Positions 38,001 through 45,705 of a DNA stretch of 64,000 bases are shown here, piece by piece. The notes below the pieces were generated by a model. That model was not told the DNA's origin. It made no database searches and was given only the letters and a program-made list of their open reading frames with translations. A program made the translations under genes and the position numbers. Each line of letters starts with the position of its first letter. Position 1 is the stretch's first letter. Source of the DNA: a bacterium (GTDB lineage: Bacteria > 4484-113 > JAFGCY01); NCBI GenBank assembly GCA_020440605.1, contig JAGRNT010000006.1, positions 124,001 through 188,000 of the forward strand, read 5' to 3'.

Positions 38001-39287
38001 GGCCTGCACACTGTAGAAGTAGGCGATGCCGTAGTCACCGGTGCTGTCGCTGAATTCGGTCTGTGTCGTATTGCCGATCGCCTGGTATTCCCCGTCCGCA
38101 GTCGTTGCACGGGATACCTGATAGCCGGCAGCGCTGAACACCGTGTCCCAGGTCACGCGGACGCTGTCAGTGCTGCTGCCATCACTGGCCCTGACATTCT
38201 GTGGTGCTTCGGGAATCTCAAGTGCCCAACCTTCCGCTGCCAGTGAATAAGGCGCATAGCCCTGCTCAGTGATGTACAGGGTGCGGTACCAGTAATGCTT
38301 GCTGATATCTATGCTGTAGTCGTTGTAGCTGAGATTGCTGCTGCTTTCAAACACGGCCTCATACTCGCCGTCAATGGCTTCGCTGCGCTCCAGCCAGTAG
38401 TTCAGTGCCCCTTCCTGGGCTTCCCAGCTTAGTTCGATGTGGTCTTCGAATTCTCCCTGGCTGACGGTCGGCGGAGGCGCAATCACCGTGGTGGCTGCTG
38501 TGAACTGAAGTACTTCGCTCAGCTCGCCTGGAGACCCGACGCCCTGAGGATTGACAGCGAAGTACATGCCGTTCACGGCATTTTCCACCACCAGGCTGAA
38601 CAGCGGAATCTGGGCCGTGCCAGTCGGGATGCCGGCCTCGAAGTTGATGCTGGCAACCTCGCTCCAGGAAGCGGAATCCTCGGGAGTCAATGTGCCACTG
38701 ATCACCCAGGCGGGAATGCTGCCGAGGTAGTTGCTTGCTATCGGGACGATGTCACCGGCATTGATCTCGCCGTTGCCATCGCCATCAGCAACGCGGGCTC
38801 TGTCCCAATCGGCATCTCCGTCACGCTTCTGCCAGAACTGACCGACCACGCTGAGATCAGCGATGTTGACCTCATTGTTCATGTCATAGTCGCCACGGTT
38901 GACATAGCTCCAGCTGAAGCTGACGCTGCCGTCGCCACCAGCTGTCATGCTGAAGTCATTGATATGGCTGTTGTCGGGGGAGGGAAGTGCGGAAGTGAAA
39001 CGGCTGTGGCCCGTGGCCTGCAGTTCCGCCGCAAGAGTCTCCCGCAGCAGGTCTGCGAGTTCGGTTTCCAGTCCTGCCAGCTCTGCGGTCTGAACAGTCT
39101 CAATTGCTTCAGACAAGGATTGCTCAGTGATCTGTGGAGCTGGGGGCGCTGCGATTTCCTGATGCGGGTTCAGGTCAGACAGCGTCTGACTGCCAGAGCC
39201 TCCTCCACATGAACCGAGGTACAAAAGTACCAGAACACCGGATGCGCCAAGCAAGAACTGGCGCAAGTGCCTTCTCAATTTCTGCAT
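35088..39287 (-). CDS. Giant dockerin-Fn3-Ig-repeat lipoprotein
   Basis: 1399 residues from the ATG at 39287, supported by AGAGGAAAG; a TTG 18 bases upstream is less likely. Lipobox YLGSC, Cys27. Dockerin pair with a normal short linker: GDYDMNNEVNIADLSVVGQF at 132-151 and DGDGNGEINAGDIVPIASNY at 168-187. Then two Fn3-like modules, seven Ig-like modules of about 84 residues (pattern WxWxFGGGATPNxSxxxSPxVTLG), and four C-terminal Fn3-like modules marked by ATDG..., SQNGSY and YWYKVRSE. The middle two of these four are nearly identical. No enzyme domain. First gene of the operon 35088-29925-27259-24657. Probably an extended adhesive or scaffolding lipoprotein. Confidence 0.86.
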   Translation of the reverse strand: MQKLRRHLRQFLLGASGVLVLLYLGSCGGGSGSQTLSDLNPHQEIAAPPAPQITEQSLSEAIETVQTAELAGLETELADLLRETLAAELQATGHSRFTSALPSPDNSHINDFSMTAGGDGSVSFSWSYVNRGDYDMNNEVNIADLSVVGQFWQKRDGDADWDRARVADGDGNGEINAGDIVPIASNYLGSIPAWVISGTLTPEDSASWSEVASINFEAGIPTGTAQIPLFSLVVENAVNGMYFAVNPQGVGSPGELSEVLQFTAATTVIAPPPTVSQGEFEDHIELSWEAQEGALNYWLERSEAIDGEYEAVFESSSNLSYNDYSIDISKHYWYRTLYITEQGYAPYSLAAEGWALEIPEAPQNVRASDGSSTDSVRVTWDTVFSAAGYQVSRATTADGEYQAIGNTTQTEFSDSTGDYGIAYFYSVQATSAAGVSAPSDPDSGYRGVLGQPPVVISVSPLNVLEGSFAKFSAVVSGNMPDSYLWNFNGAANTSTQSSPTVLLGAPGTYYCTLTVANQWGGDAYEFTLNINPQNSAIDSVDPESGVEGTEVTFIADYDGSPATAYAWDFGGGASPNTSIETSPTVTLGIPGDYSASVAITSEDGTESYFFTLKVIEGVPQISEVLPLSGDAGEVLNMQASNIGGAIDSWAWDFGSAATPSTSSAVSPAITLGASGSYACSVTATNAKGSDTFDFTLQVLPPAPQITAVSPNTGVSGSALSPMATNIGGQVASWAWYFGGGATPNSSALANPTVTLGAAGIYNGSLVATNVNGSVIYPFTLTVNAPPPDITAVAPKSGVSGALIQPVATNSGGPVTSWSWNFGGGAAPNTSTDPSPQITLGAPGTYNATVTAQTGTEISQLPFTLTVSVAAPEILNVIPNSGASGSTVEFVPTMTGGAVSTWTWNFGGGATPNESNDPSPEVVLGAAGSYTLTLVANNAGGTDTFTMPLNVAVAAPELGAVSPTTGVTGASYSPTVANSGGAVEIWAWTFDGGATPNTSVLASPTVTLGSPGAYESTVEATNATGTSTQAFLLEVACAAPGNIQASDGSSNSQVSVSWSASTGADRYIVERSTSQNGSYTELASNVTTTSYNDTGASIGITYWYRVKAVVDPADHDPIVSAAGTPNSGWRSSAAPTGVAATDGTHASKVAVSWSAATGATGYTVLRSTSQNGSYSSVGTPTGTSFDDSTATAGTNYWYKVRSETAAGNGGTSTADDGYRATAAPGSVAATDGTHSDKVTISWNSVTGATGYTVLRATSQNGSYSSIGTPTGTSFDDTTAAIGTTYWYQVRSESAAGAGLTGGPDSGWRSTGIAQNVSATDGDFSNKVRISWDSVSGATSYTILRAASENGSYTVLGTSNNEQYDDSTVTVDQVYWYKVRSESAPGSGGISTADDGFATAP
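35091..36185 (-). repeat. Four tandem Fn3-like coding repeats, two nearly identical
   Basis: The last four Fn3-like modules of the 1399-residue protein. The second and third (about 35375-35905) share long stretches such as TGATGYTVLR, TSQNGSYSS and GTPTGTSFDD, and much of the DNA is the same, implying a recent duplication of a unit of about 265 bases. Confidence 0.75.
36190..37945 (-). repeat. Seven tandem Ig-like coding repeats of about 84 residues
   Basis: Each unit begins P-x-I-x-x-V-x-P-x-S-G and carries W-x-W-x-F-G-G-G-A-x-P-N followed by SPxVTLGxxGxY. Length of the block fits seven units of about 252 bases. They resemble PKD/IPT-type Ig folds found in bacterial surface proteins. Confidence 0.75.
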
Positions 39288-39611
39288 CTGCTTTCCTCTT
39301 CCCAAGGTGTCCGGACCAGTTCCCGCCCGGGAACTGCAACCGGTTTCATTCGCTCACTGAGATAAGAAACACTCACACAACTGCGGGAGCAGACTATCAC
39401 GAATCGCTCCGATTGTTAATTCCTGATTATTAAAACATGGTTAAACCCAACGCAAAGTACAAACCGGCGCAGAGCACTGGCACAATAATGACAACATGCA
39501 GGATGGTGATCAGGAGAGATTCTGTCTGGAGTTTTCGGGATTGATTCCAGGTATCAATAATGTCAATGTGTAAGTCGAGCAGGAACTGGCTTTAGCTGTC
39601 AGTCGCAGTCT
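39288..39611. other. Intergenic region upstream of the dockerin/PA-like operon
   Basis: About 320 bases, more AT-rich than the flanking genes around 39400-39560. It should contain the promoter of the minus-strand operon and the terminator of the ywlC gene. I find no open frame with protein-like composition and no clear T-run hairpin. Confidence 0.5.
39427..39455 (-). promoter_or_regulatory. Possible sigma70-type promoter for the lipoprotein operon
   Basis: On the minus strand TTGCGT (39455-39450) is followed after 17 bases by TAATAA (39432-39427), about 140 bases before the ATG at 39287. Both hexamers are imperfect, so this is only a candidate in an AT-rich stretch. Confidence 0.25.
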
Positions 39612-40217
39612 TCAGCGGATCACTTCAGGGCCGTCCGGGCCGAAGCGCACCACATCACTTACCTTCCCAGGCAGTTCCTCCGAAAGAAGGATACACATTC
39701 CGGGTGCAGGATCCATTCCCTGCAGGGCAGCCTGCATTTCCTGAGAAGTAGTCTGGGGGTCACTGCCGCTCAGGTTGGCACTGGTACCCCACAGCATTCC
39801 GCCACAGCGCTCGATCAGTTCACATAGCGGCTCCCACGAGGGAATGCGGATCCCGACACTGCCTTCCTGTAGTGCCAGAGTTTCCTTCGGAATCTTCCTG
39901 AGCCTGCCCCGGGGAAAGACTGCCGTAAGTTCTCCGCATAGAAATGCTTCCTGCTCTTCCTCGAAGTCCTCGAGCAGTTTCATCACTTCGTTGACAACCG
40001 GATGCGACGGTGCTGCCAGTAGTGCCAGGGGCTGAGCGGGATCCCGACGCTTGATTGCGTAAATCTCAGCGTATCCTTCCGCGCTTCCGGATCCCGCCAG
40101 CAGAGCGTAGACGGTATCACTGGGGAAGATGATCGCCCGGCCGGCTTCAAGCGCAGCCTGGGCCTGCCCCAGTACCTCCTCGCGATCATCATGCGTGTAC
40201 TGCAGCAGTGTTGTCAT
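39612..40217 (-). CDS. tsaC: L-threonylcarbamoyladenylate synthase (YwlC/TsaC/Sua5 family)
   Basis: 201 residues of the YrdC-like fold, the minimal TsaC length without the Sua5 extension. The enzyme makes threonylcarbamoyl-AMP from threonine, bicarbonate and ATP for the t6A37 modification of ANN-decoding tRNAs. Visible markers are the IIFPSDTVYALLAG motif at about residues 29-42, IYAIKRRDPAQPLALL (basic active-site patch KRRDP), SVGIRIPSWEPLC and the WGTSANLSGSDP motif near 145. Ala replaces the usual Gly in the TVYGL element. It follows prmC by one base, a neighbour pair common in Firmicutes-like genomes and functionally sensible, since both act in translation. Confidence 0.92.
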   Translation of the reverse strand: MTTLLQYTHDDREEVLGQAQAALEAGRAIIFPSDTVYALLAGSGSAEGYAEIYAIKRRDPAQPLALLAAPSHPVVNEVMKLLEDFEEEQEAFLCGELTAVFPRGRLRKIPKETLALQEGSVGIRIPSWEPLCELIERCGGMLWGTSANLSGSDPQTTSQEMQAALQGMDPAPGMCILLSEELPGKVSDVVRFGPDGPEVIR

Positions 40218-40218
40218 C

Positions 40219-40989
40219 TCAGCGCCTCAGACCCCAGATCACGCGTTCCGTGCCGTTGAAGTCGTGGATGCCCTGCACGCGGTCCAGACTCTTGAGCTTG
40301 TCGAGCGCCTCGCGTGCCGGCCAGCCCGTGTCATAGCCGACTTCCACAGCGAACAGTCCGCCTGTGCGCAGGTGCGATACGCCGCTGCGACCCAGCCTGA
40401 AGAAGAACTCACGGGGGTCCTCGTTGAGGAACAGTGCCAGGCGCGGTTCATGGTCCCGCACACATTTCTCCAGCAGCGGGTCATTGCGGCGGGTGACATA
40501 CGGCGGATTGGAGAGGATCAGGTCGAAACGCTCCCGCCGGTCCAGCGGCTCGAACCAGTCTCCCTCTAGGAACTGGCAACGCTGTTCCACGCCGTGCAGG
40601 CGGGCATTGCGCCTTGCCACATCGAGAGCTGGCGGGCTGATGTCAATGAACACCACTTCCAGCCGGGGATGCCTGAGCGCCATGGCAATGCCGACGCAGC
40701 CGCTGCCGCTGCCCAGATCCAGCATGCGCATCGTGCGCTTGGGCTTGATCTGGTCGCGGATGAACCAGTCACCGCGGCGCAGCAGGAATTCCGTGTCCTG
40801 GCGAGGGATCAGCACATCGCGGGTCACGATGAAGCTGTGGCCGTCGAAGTCCGCCCGTCCCAGCAGGTATGCCAGCGGCACTCCGGCAACGCGTTCACTG
40901 ACGATGTGCCGGACCGTTTCCAGGGCTGGCGTATGCACATGGCCCCGCGCATGGATGATGCGATCCGTCGGATCAAGCCCGAGCTTCAC
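40219..40989 (-). CDS. prmC: Release factor glutamine methyltransferase PrmC
   Basis: Methylates the Gln of the GGQ motif of class 1 release factors, here RF1 encoded just upstream. SAM-binding MLDLGSGSGCVGIAMAL and the substrate-Gln motif NPPYV are clear, as is PLAYLLGRADFDG with LIPRQDTE. Coordinates use the only standard start codon (GTG 40989), but this leaves only about 37 residues before PLAYLLG where homologues have about 65, and no Shine-Dalgarno precedes it. The frame is open to 41100 and reads ISTVIELYDEVRDQLG, a PrmC-like N-terminal helix. A non-standard ATT at 41088, 7 bases after AGGAGG, is the likely true start and would overlap the end of prfA. Confidence 0.93.
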   Translation of the reverse strand: MKLGLDPTDRIIHARGHVHTPALETVRHIVSERVAGVPLAYLLGRADFDGHSFIVTRDVLIPRQDTEFLLRRGDWFIRDQIKPKRTMRMLDLGSGSGCVGIAMALRHPRLEVVFIDISPPALDVARRNARLHGVEQRCQFLEGDWFEPLDRRERFDLILSNPPYVTRRNDPLLEKCVRDHEPRLALFLNEDPREFFFRLGRSGVSHLRTGGLFAVEVGYDTGWPAREALDKLKSLDRVQGIHDFNGTERVIWGLRR

Positions 40990-41072
40990 GCGGAAGATGT
41001 TGTCAGTTTCCTGGCGGCTGTCAACGACGTCCCGGCAGGCGCCCAGCTGGTCACGTACCTCGTCGTACAGCT

Positions 41073-42137
41073 CTATAACTGTGCTAATCTCTCTCCCTCC
41101 TCATGCGTGCGGAGCGCTTCGAGCATCTCCGTGATCTCCCCGCGGAAGAAGCCCTCGAGGTTGTGCATCTTCTTGCCGATGCGATGGTCCGTGATCCGGC
41201 CGTCGGGGAAGTTGTATGTCCTGATCTTCTCTGAACGGTCACCGGTGCCGATCTGGCTCTTGCGATTCTCCGCGCTGGCGCGGGCCTTGCGCTCCTCTTC
41301 CATCTGGTAGAGCTTGGCCTTAAGCACCTTCAAGGCCTTTTCCTTGTTCTGCAGCTGACTGCGCTGATCCTGGCAGGTGACAACCACGCCGGTCGGCAGG
41401 TGCGTCATGCGGATCGCGGAGCTGGTCTTGTTGACGTGCTGGCCCCCGGCACCACTTGCTCGGTAGGTGTCGATCTTCAGGTCACTTTCGTTGACCTCGA
41501 CATCAACATCCTCCACTTCCGGCAGTACTGCCACTGTTGCGGTGGAGGTATGAATCCTGCCGCCGCTCTCAGTGGCCGGCACGCGCTGTACCCGGTGCAC
41601 ACCGGATTCGAATTTCAGCCAGCCGTAGGCATCGCGGCCCCTGACCTCAACCGTGGCTTCCTTGACACCCTTCAGCCCTGTCTCCTGCAGGTCCACGATG
41701 TCGACTTCCCAGCGCTGGCCCTTGGCGAATGTAATGTACATCTCCATCAATTCGCCGGCGAACAGGGCTGCCTCATCACCACCGGCTCCGGCCCGGACTT
41801 CGATGATGCAGTCCTTCCGGTCATTTGGGTCCTTCGGCGTGATCAGGCGTTTGAGGTTCTCCTCCATCTCCACGAGCCTCGGTTCGAGGTCGTTGATGTC
41901 CTGCTTGAGCATCTCACGCAGTTCCTCGTCGCTTTCGCCCTTCAGTTCCTCGCGGCTCTGCTCAAGGTTGTTCCTGACAATCAGGGCCTCGCGATAGGGG
42001 ATGACGATTTCCTCGAGTTCTGAATGATCGCGCGCAAGCTTGGCGAGCCGCTCGTGATCTGCAATCGCCTCCGGCTCGGCCATTTCCTTTTCCAGCTCCA
42101 GATAGCGCTGTTCAACCTGTTCCAGTTTGTCCCACAT
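41073..42137 (-). CDS. prfA: Peptide chain release factor 1
   Basis: 354 residues, the normal RF1 length. It reads UAA and UAG and triggers peptide release. The GGQ catalytic motif is in ASGAGGQHVNKTSSAIR (about residue 230) and the PAT tripeptide that distinguishes RF1 from RF2 (SPF) is in RVQRVPATESGG. The N-terminal coiled helices (YLELEKEMAEPE) and the C-terminal basic helix (MEEERKARASAENRKSQIG) are typical. ATG at 42137. Its last codons overlap the probable prmC N-terminus, a common prfA-prmC coupling. Confidence 0.97.
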   Translation of the reverse strand: MWDKLEQVEQRYLELEKEMAEPEAIADHERLAKLARDHSELEEIVIPYREALIVRNNLEQSREELKGESDEELREMLKQDINDLEPRLVEMEENLKRLITPKDPNDRKDCIIEVRAGAGGDEAALFAGELMEMYITFAKGQRWEVDIVDLQETGLKGVKEATVEVRGRDAYGWLKFESGVHRVQRVPATESGGRIHTSTATVAVLPEVEDVDVEVNESDLKIDTYRASGAGGQHVNKTSSAIRMTHLPTGVVVTCQDQRSQLQNKEKALKVLKAKLYQMEEERKARASAENRKSQIGTGDRSEKIRTYNFPDGRITDHRIGKKMHNLEGFFRGEITEMLEALRTHEEGERLAQL

Positions 42138-42214
42138 GATGGATGAATCCCGTTAATTATAGATGAGCAGAAATATGCCGCAGCAGGCGGCGGGTCAGCA
42201 GCGTGGCAGGGCAG

Positions 42215-43363
42215 CTAGGAGCTTGCGCTTGAGGCTGGCTGACGGATCTCGGGCTCGGGGATGTCCTCGGTGAGGTAACGCACCCTGTTGAAGCTGGCGA
42301 GGCTGACCTCGACCTGTTCATCGCTCGGACGGCGGGTGGTGAGAGCCTGGAAAAGCATCCCGAAGCGCAGCAGCGGCCGCAGCAGGGGGTTGCCGTAATA
42401 GCGGAATGCAGCCCGGATGAATTCATAGCTGATACCGGCCAGCAGCGGAATTGCCAGGATGCGCAGAGGCCAGCGGATCCACCAGCCGGGAATGTTGTCA
42501 TGCACTGCCGGCCCCAGTTTCCCGTTGAGCCACCACTCGGGCAGCACCGAATTGATCGCCGCGCCGTTCTGCACGAACAGATAATCAAGCAGCGTATACA
42601 GGATCACACCTACGAGGATCAGAATCACGATGAAGCTCGTACCGCAGCGCGGATGTGCCACACTGTGGGACTGGATGAACTCCATCTTCTGGTTATTCAT
42701 GTCGTCCTCGTAAGCGTTGATGACGATGTGCTCGGCACCGTGGTATTCGAACACCCGGCGGATTTCCTTGAAGCGGGCCACCAGAGAAATGTAGGCCACG
42801 AAGATCCCCATTTTCACCAGGCCTTCCACCAGGTTGGCAATGAACTGGTGGAGCATGGTCGGGTTTTCCATGCTCTTCAGGCTGCCCCAGCCAATCCACT
42901 CAAATGTGTAGGTGGCTGCAATGGCCGGCAGGACCTTGAAAATGAAAATGGCAATCATGAAACCGAGTGCCATGGTGATCAGTTCCAGAATCAGGCCGGA
43001 GTTGGATTTCCTGTCTTCCTCAGCAGCAGGCGTGACTGGCTGCTCGCCCTTGGCTTCAGCTTCGGCGGCGATCACATCCTCTTCGAAGCGGCGGCTGCTT
43101 TCCTTCAGGGCCCATGTGCCAAGCGTCATCATGTCCCACAGAATGAAGAAGCCGCGCACGAATGGCATGCGCGTAAGAGCTGGAAAGCGCGAGACAACCT
43201 CGCGGTGAATCACTTCAATCCGGCCATCGGAGCGGCGCACCGCCAGTGCGGCATGCTTCAGGCCCTTCATCATCACGCCTTCAATGCAGGCCTGGCCGCC
43301 GTAGGGAATGGCCGGAGCCATGAACGCAGGCAGCAGCGTGCGCAACTGTCGCTTGGTAATCAC
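42215..43363 (-). CDS. DUF1385 family membrane protein (YqhQ-like)
   Basis: 382 residues with several membrane segments. The family hallmark GGQACIEGVMMKG is at about residues 22-34, followed by AALAVRRSDGRI. Later come RRVFEYHGAEHIVINAYE and SHSVAHPRCGTSFIV, the conserved His/Glu/Cys-rich region of DUF1385, and a hydrophobic stretch (IVILILVGVILYTLL). The function is unknown, but the gene is repeatedly found between rpmE and prfA/prmC in Terrabacteria, as here. GTG start at 43363; a weak ribosome site. Confidence 0.92.
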   Translation of the reverse strand: MITKRQLRTLLPAFMAPAIPYGGQACIEGVMMKGLKHAALAVRRSDGRIEVIHREVVSRFPALTRMPFVRGFFILWDMMTLGTWALKESSRRFEEDVIAAEAEAKGEQPVTPAAEEDRKSNSGLILELITMALGFMIAIFIFKVLPAIAATYTFEWIGWGSLKSMENPTMLHQFIANLVEGLVKMGIFVAYISLVARFKEIRRVFEYHGAEHIVINAYEDDMNNQKMEFIQSHSVAHPRCGTSFIVILILVGVILYTLLDYLFVQNGAAINSVLPEWWLNGKLGPAVHDNIPGWWIRWPLRILAIPLLAGISYEFIRAAFRYYGNPLLRPLLRFGMLFQALTTRRPSDEQVEVSLASFNRVRYLTEDIPEPEIRQPASSASS

Positions 43364-43398
43364 AGGCAGATTCTACCCCTCGCCGGGGTGGGAATTAC

Positions 43399-43623
43399 TT
43401 ACTTGATCTTGCGGCCACGGCCACCGGCAGCATCAGTACGCTGCTTGAAGCGCTCAACACGGCCAGCGGTATCAACGACACGCTTCTTGCCGGTGTAGAA
43501 CGGGTGGCAGTTGGAGCAGATTTCCACGCTGATCTTGTCGCGGATGCCAAGTGCGGTGAACTGTTCCCCGCAGACGCAGGAAATCTCGGTGAGCTTGAGC
43601 TCGGGATGCAGGTTCTTCTTCAT
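43399..43623 (-). CDS. rpmE: 50S ribosomal protein L31, zinc-binding form
   Basis: 74 residues from the ATG at 43623, which has GGAGGA about 9 bases upstream; a longer frame to 43731 adds non-homologous residues and should be ignored. Start [11 protein letters not shown] is typical. The four-cysteine type (CVCG and CSNCH) indicates the zinc-binding C+ form. [20 protein letters not shown] is the conserved core. The basic C-terminal tail contacts rRNA at the subunit bridge. It heads the L31-DUF1385-prfA-prmC-tsaC cluster. Confidence 0.96.
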   Translation of the reverse strand: MKKNLHPELKLTEISCVCGEQFTALGIRDKISVEICSNCHPFYTGKKRVVDTAGRVERFKQRTDAAGGRGRKIK

Positions 43624-43718
43624 CTTGATGCTCCTCCACGCTTCTATACGTGGGACAGGGGAGGAATAATACCACACAGGGGGGCAAATATCCTTAATGC
43701 AGTGATACATAAATAGAC

Positions 43719-44402
43719 TTGGTCGCTTCACTTCAGCAACTGTTTGCCGGCTGGTCCCGTTCAGCCCGCTATCCGGCCTTCGCCTGGCTATGCATATTCA
43801 TGCTTCCACTTTTGCTGAACTTCCTGGCCGGGTTGAGCGACGATTTCCGTTCCGCGCTGGGCGAATACTACGGTATGTTCAGCCTCTACATGATGTTTCA
43901 GTTCTCGCTGGGTCTGGCCACCTTGTTCCTGTCCACGATGATGGCCAGCAGCATCGGCCGCAGCGAGCTGGTGCCTCAGCTGCGTCTGACCCAGATCCGC
44001 CCCGGATCAATCATCATGGCTTATCTGCGCCACCTGGCACAGCTGCTGCTGCCACCCTGCCTGGCATTCTTCCTGGTGGTTGCAGGCTGGATGATGTTCA
44101 GCTCAGAGCAGGGAGTGGTACTGCGCGGCATCGGTATCCTGCAGGTGCTGCTTTTCATTTCCGTTCTCGCGATCATTCAGCTTCTGACGGTTCTGATTGT
44201 CAGTCTGGGAATCGGACGCAATGTCTTTCCGGCTGTTCTCGTGGCCATTCCAGCCCAGTTCATCCTGACTGGTGGTGTTGTTTTCCTGCTCGTGGCGCAC
44301 ATTCTTGCTCCCTGGCTGCTGATCCTGTTAAGTCTGAGTTTGGTCGTGGCACTGGCCGCCGCTGCCACGTATAACTTGAACAGGCTCTGGCCTCCACAAT
44401 AA
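43719..44402 (+). CDS. Polytopic membrane protein, possibly ABC-transporter permease-like
   Basis: 227 residues, TTG start at 43719. Six hydrophobic segments can be traced ([73 protein letters not shown]-type; [19 protein letters not shown]). A charged loop holds [22 protein letters not shown], which resembles the cytoplasmic coupling loop of ABC-2-type permeases, but I see no ATPase nearby and do not claim a family. It is 19 bases before the LarA-like gene and divergent from rpmE, so it probably begins a four-gene operon. Confidence 0.7.
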   Translation: MVASLQQLFAGWSRSARYPAFAWLCIFMLPLLLNFLAGLSDDFRSALGEYYGMFSLYMMFQFSLGLATLFLSTMMASSIGRSELVPQLRLTQIRPGSIIMAYLRHLAQLLLPPCLAFFLVVAGWMMFSSEQGVVLRGIGILQVLLFISVLAIIQLLTVLIVSLGIGRNVFPAVLVAIPAQFILTGGVVFLLVAHILAPWLLILLSLSLVVALAAAATYNLNRLWPPQ

Positions 44403-44421
44403 GCAGGGAGACTTTTCTGAG

Positions 44422-45705
44422 ATGATGTACTCGTTCAAGTTTGGCAGGGAAGCCATGGAATTCCGGCTGCCTCCGGGCATCAGCACGGTTGATGTGACCC
44501 CCCGGTCAATGATGCCGATTCCAAACCTGCGTGCAGCACTGCACGAGACCCTCAAGGATCCGATGGGTCGCCCTCCGCTGGACACATTGGCGCGCAAGGT
44601 ATCCAGTGCAATGATCGTCGTGGAGGACAGCGGCTACTACACGGCATATCCTCAGTGGCTGCCTGAGCTGCTGAACTTCCTGAACCAGGCGGGCATCAGT
44701 GATGAGAACATTTCGCTTTATGTTGCCAGCGGCCTGAAGAATCCTCCTGACAAGTACCTGCGCGCTGAGTATTACAGCGCCGAGGTCTGCGACCGCGTGC
44801 AGTTCATTGAGCATGAGGCCGGGATGGATGGTTGCTTCAGCAAGAACGGCCGTACGGATTACGGCACGATCCTGCGTATGGATGACAGAGTGCGCGATGC
44901 TGAATTGGTGATTCTCACCGGCGGAATCAAGCTCCACCCGTTCTGCGGTTTCACTGGCAGCCATGGCAGGCTGATTCCCGGCTGCTGCAGCTCCGATACG
45001 ACCTTCTCGAATCAGAGCCATCTCTGGGATGCGCGTGCGGCTGATCGCCACCCCCGGGCCTGCAGCGGTTCCCTGATCATGAACCCTGTCAGCGAAGACA
45101 TGCTCGAGGCCCACAGCCTGTTCAGTCCGGATTTCAGCATCAATGTCGTGGTCAACGACGATGGCGAAATCGTCTGGATGCAGGGCGGTGATGCCGGCTA
45201 TGCACTGCGTTACGGGGCAAAGTTCATCGAGGATCACAATCGCGTGGAAATGCGGCCGGTGGACATTGCTATCATTAACGCGGGTGGCTATCCGAACGAC
45301 AGCAGCCTGTACCGGGCGTTTGCATCCCTCGATCACGCGAGTGCGGTGCTCAAGCCTGGTGCAAGCGTATTCTGGATAGCCCGTTGCCAGGGAGGCGAGG
45401 GTCATCAGGAATTCAGTGACATGGCTGAACTCTCTGTTGATGCCATCCGCGAGATCGTCGGCCGCAGGCCGACTTTCGCCGGTGCCACGGCACTGCTGCT
45501 CAAGCAGTACTGTGAGCGCTACCGCATCCATCTGGTGAGCGAGCTTGATCCCGAGCAGGTCCTGCCCTGGGGGATGACCCCGCACGAGGATCTGGGACGT
45601 GCACTATCTCTCGGACTGCCACCCCATGCCGAGCAGCTCGACTGGCTTGTTGCTTCCAATTCAAGCAACATGCTGTTACGAGCGCCGGTCGGGGTTGGTG
45701 CATGA
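44422..45705 (+). CDS. LarA-family (DUF2088) protein, nickel-pincer lactate racemase-like
   Basis: 427 residues. Family features: LPPGISTVDVTP at the N-terminus, the nucleotide/substrate region VVEDSGYYTAYPQWLPELL, the ISLYVASGLKNPP strand-loop in place of the usual G-x-H, and HPFCGFTGSHGRLIPGCCSS where LarA enzymes carry the HxxxGFSGGxK..PG motif. Here SHGR replaces the GG.K that holds the cofactor lysine, so the classic pincer-nucleotide attachment may be missing or different. The C-terminal domain ends normally. It may be a LarA paralogue with another substrate. Downstream cupin overlaps in ATGA; no larB/C/E maturation genes are in the window. Confidence 0.8.
   Translation: MMYSFKFGREAMEFRLPPGISTVDVTPRSMMPIPNLRAALHETLKDPMGRPPLDTLARKVSSAMIVVEDSGYYTAYPQWLPELLNFLNQAGISDENISLYVASGLKNPPDKYLRAEYYSAEVCDRVQFIEHEAGMDGCFSKNGRTDYGTILRMDDRVRDAELVILTGGIKLHPFCGFTGSHGRLIPGCCSSDTTFSNQSHLWDARAADRHPRACSGSLIMNPVSEDMLEAHSLFSPDFSINVVVNDDGEIVWMQGGDAGYALRYGAKFIEDHNRVEMRPVDIAIINAGGYPNDSSLYRAFASLDHASAVLKPGASVFWIARCQGGEGHQEFSDMAELSVDAIREIVGRRPTFAGATALLLKQYCERYRIHLVSELDPEQVLPWGMTPHEDLGRALSLGLPPHAEQLDWLVASNSSNMLLRAPVGVGA

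Noticed and set aside
12103-39287. A cellulosome
   Set aside because: Dockerin-like pairs are present, but they are N-terminal on lipoproteins and there are no cohesins, glycoside hydrolases or scaffoldins with cellulose-binding modules beside them.
42157-42588. 143-codon minus-strand ORF overlapping DUF1385
   Set aside because: Ser/Arg/Cys-rich frame within a gene with a clear family match; a shadow.
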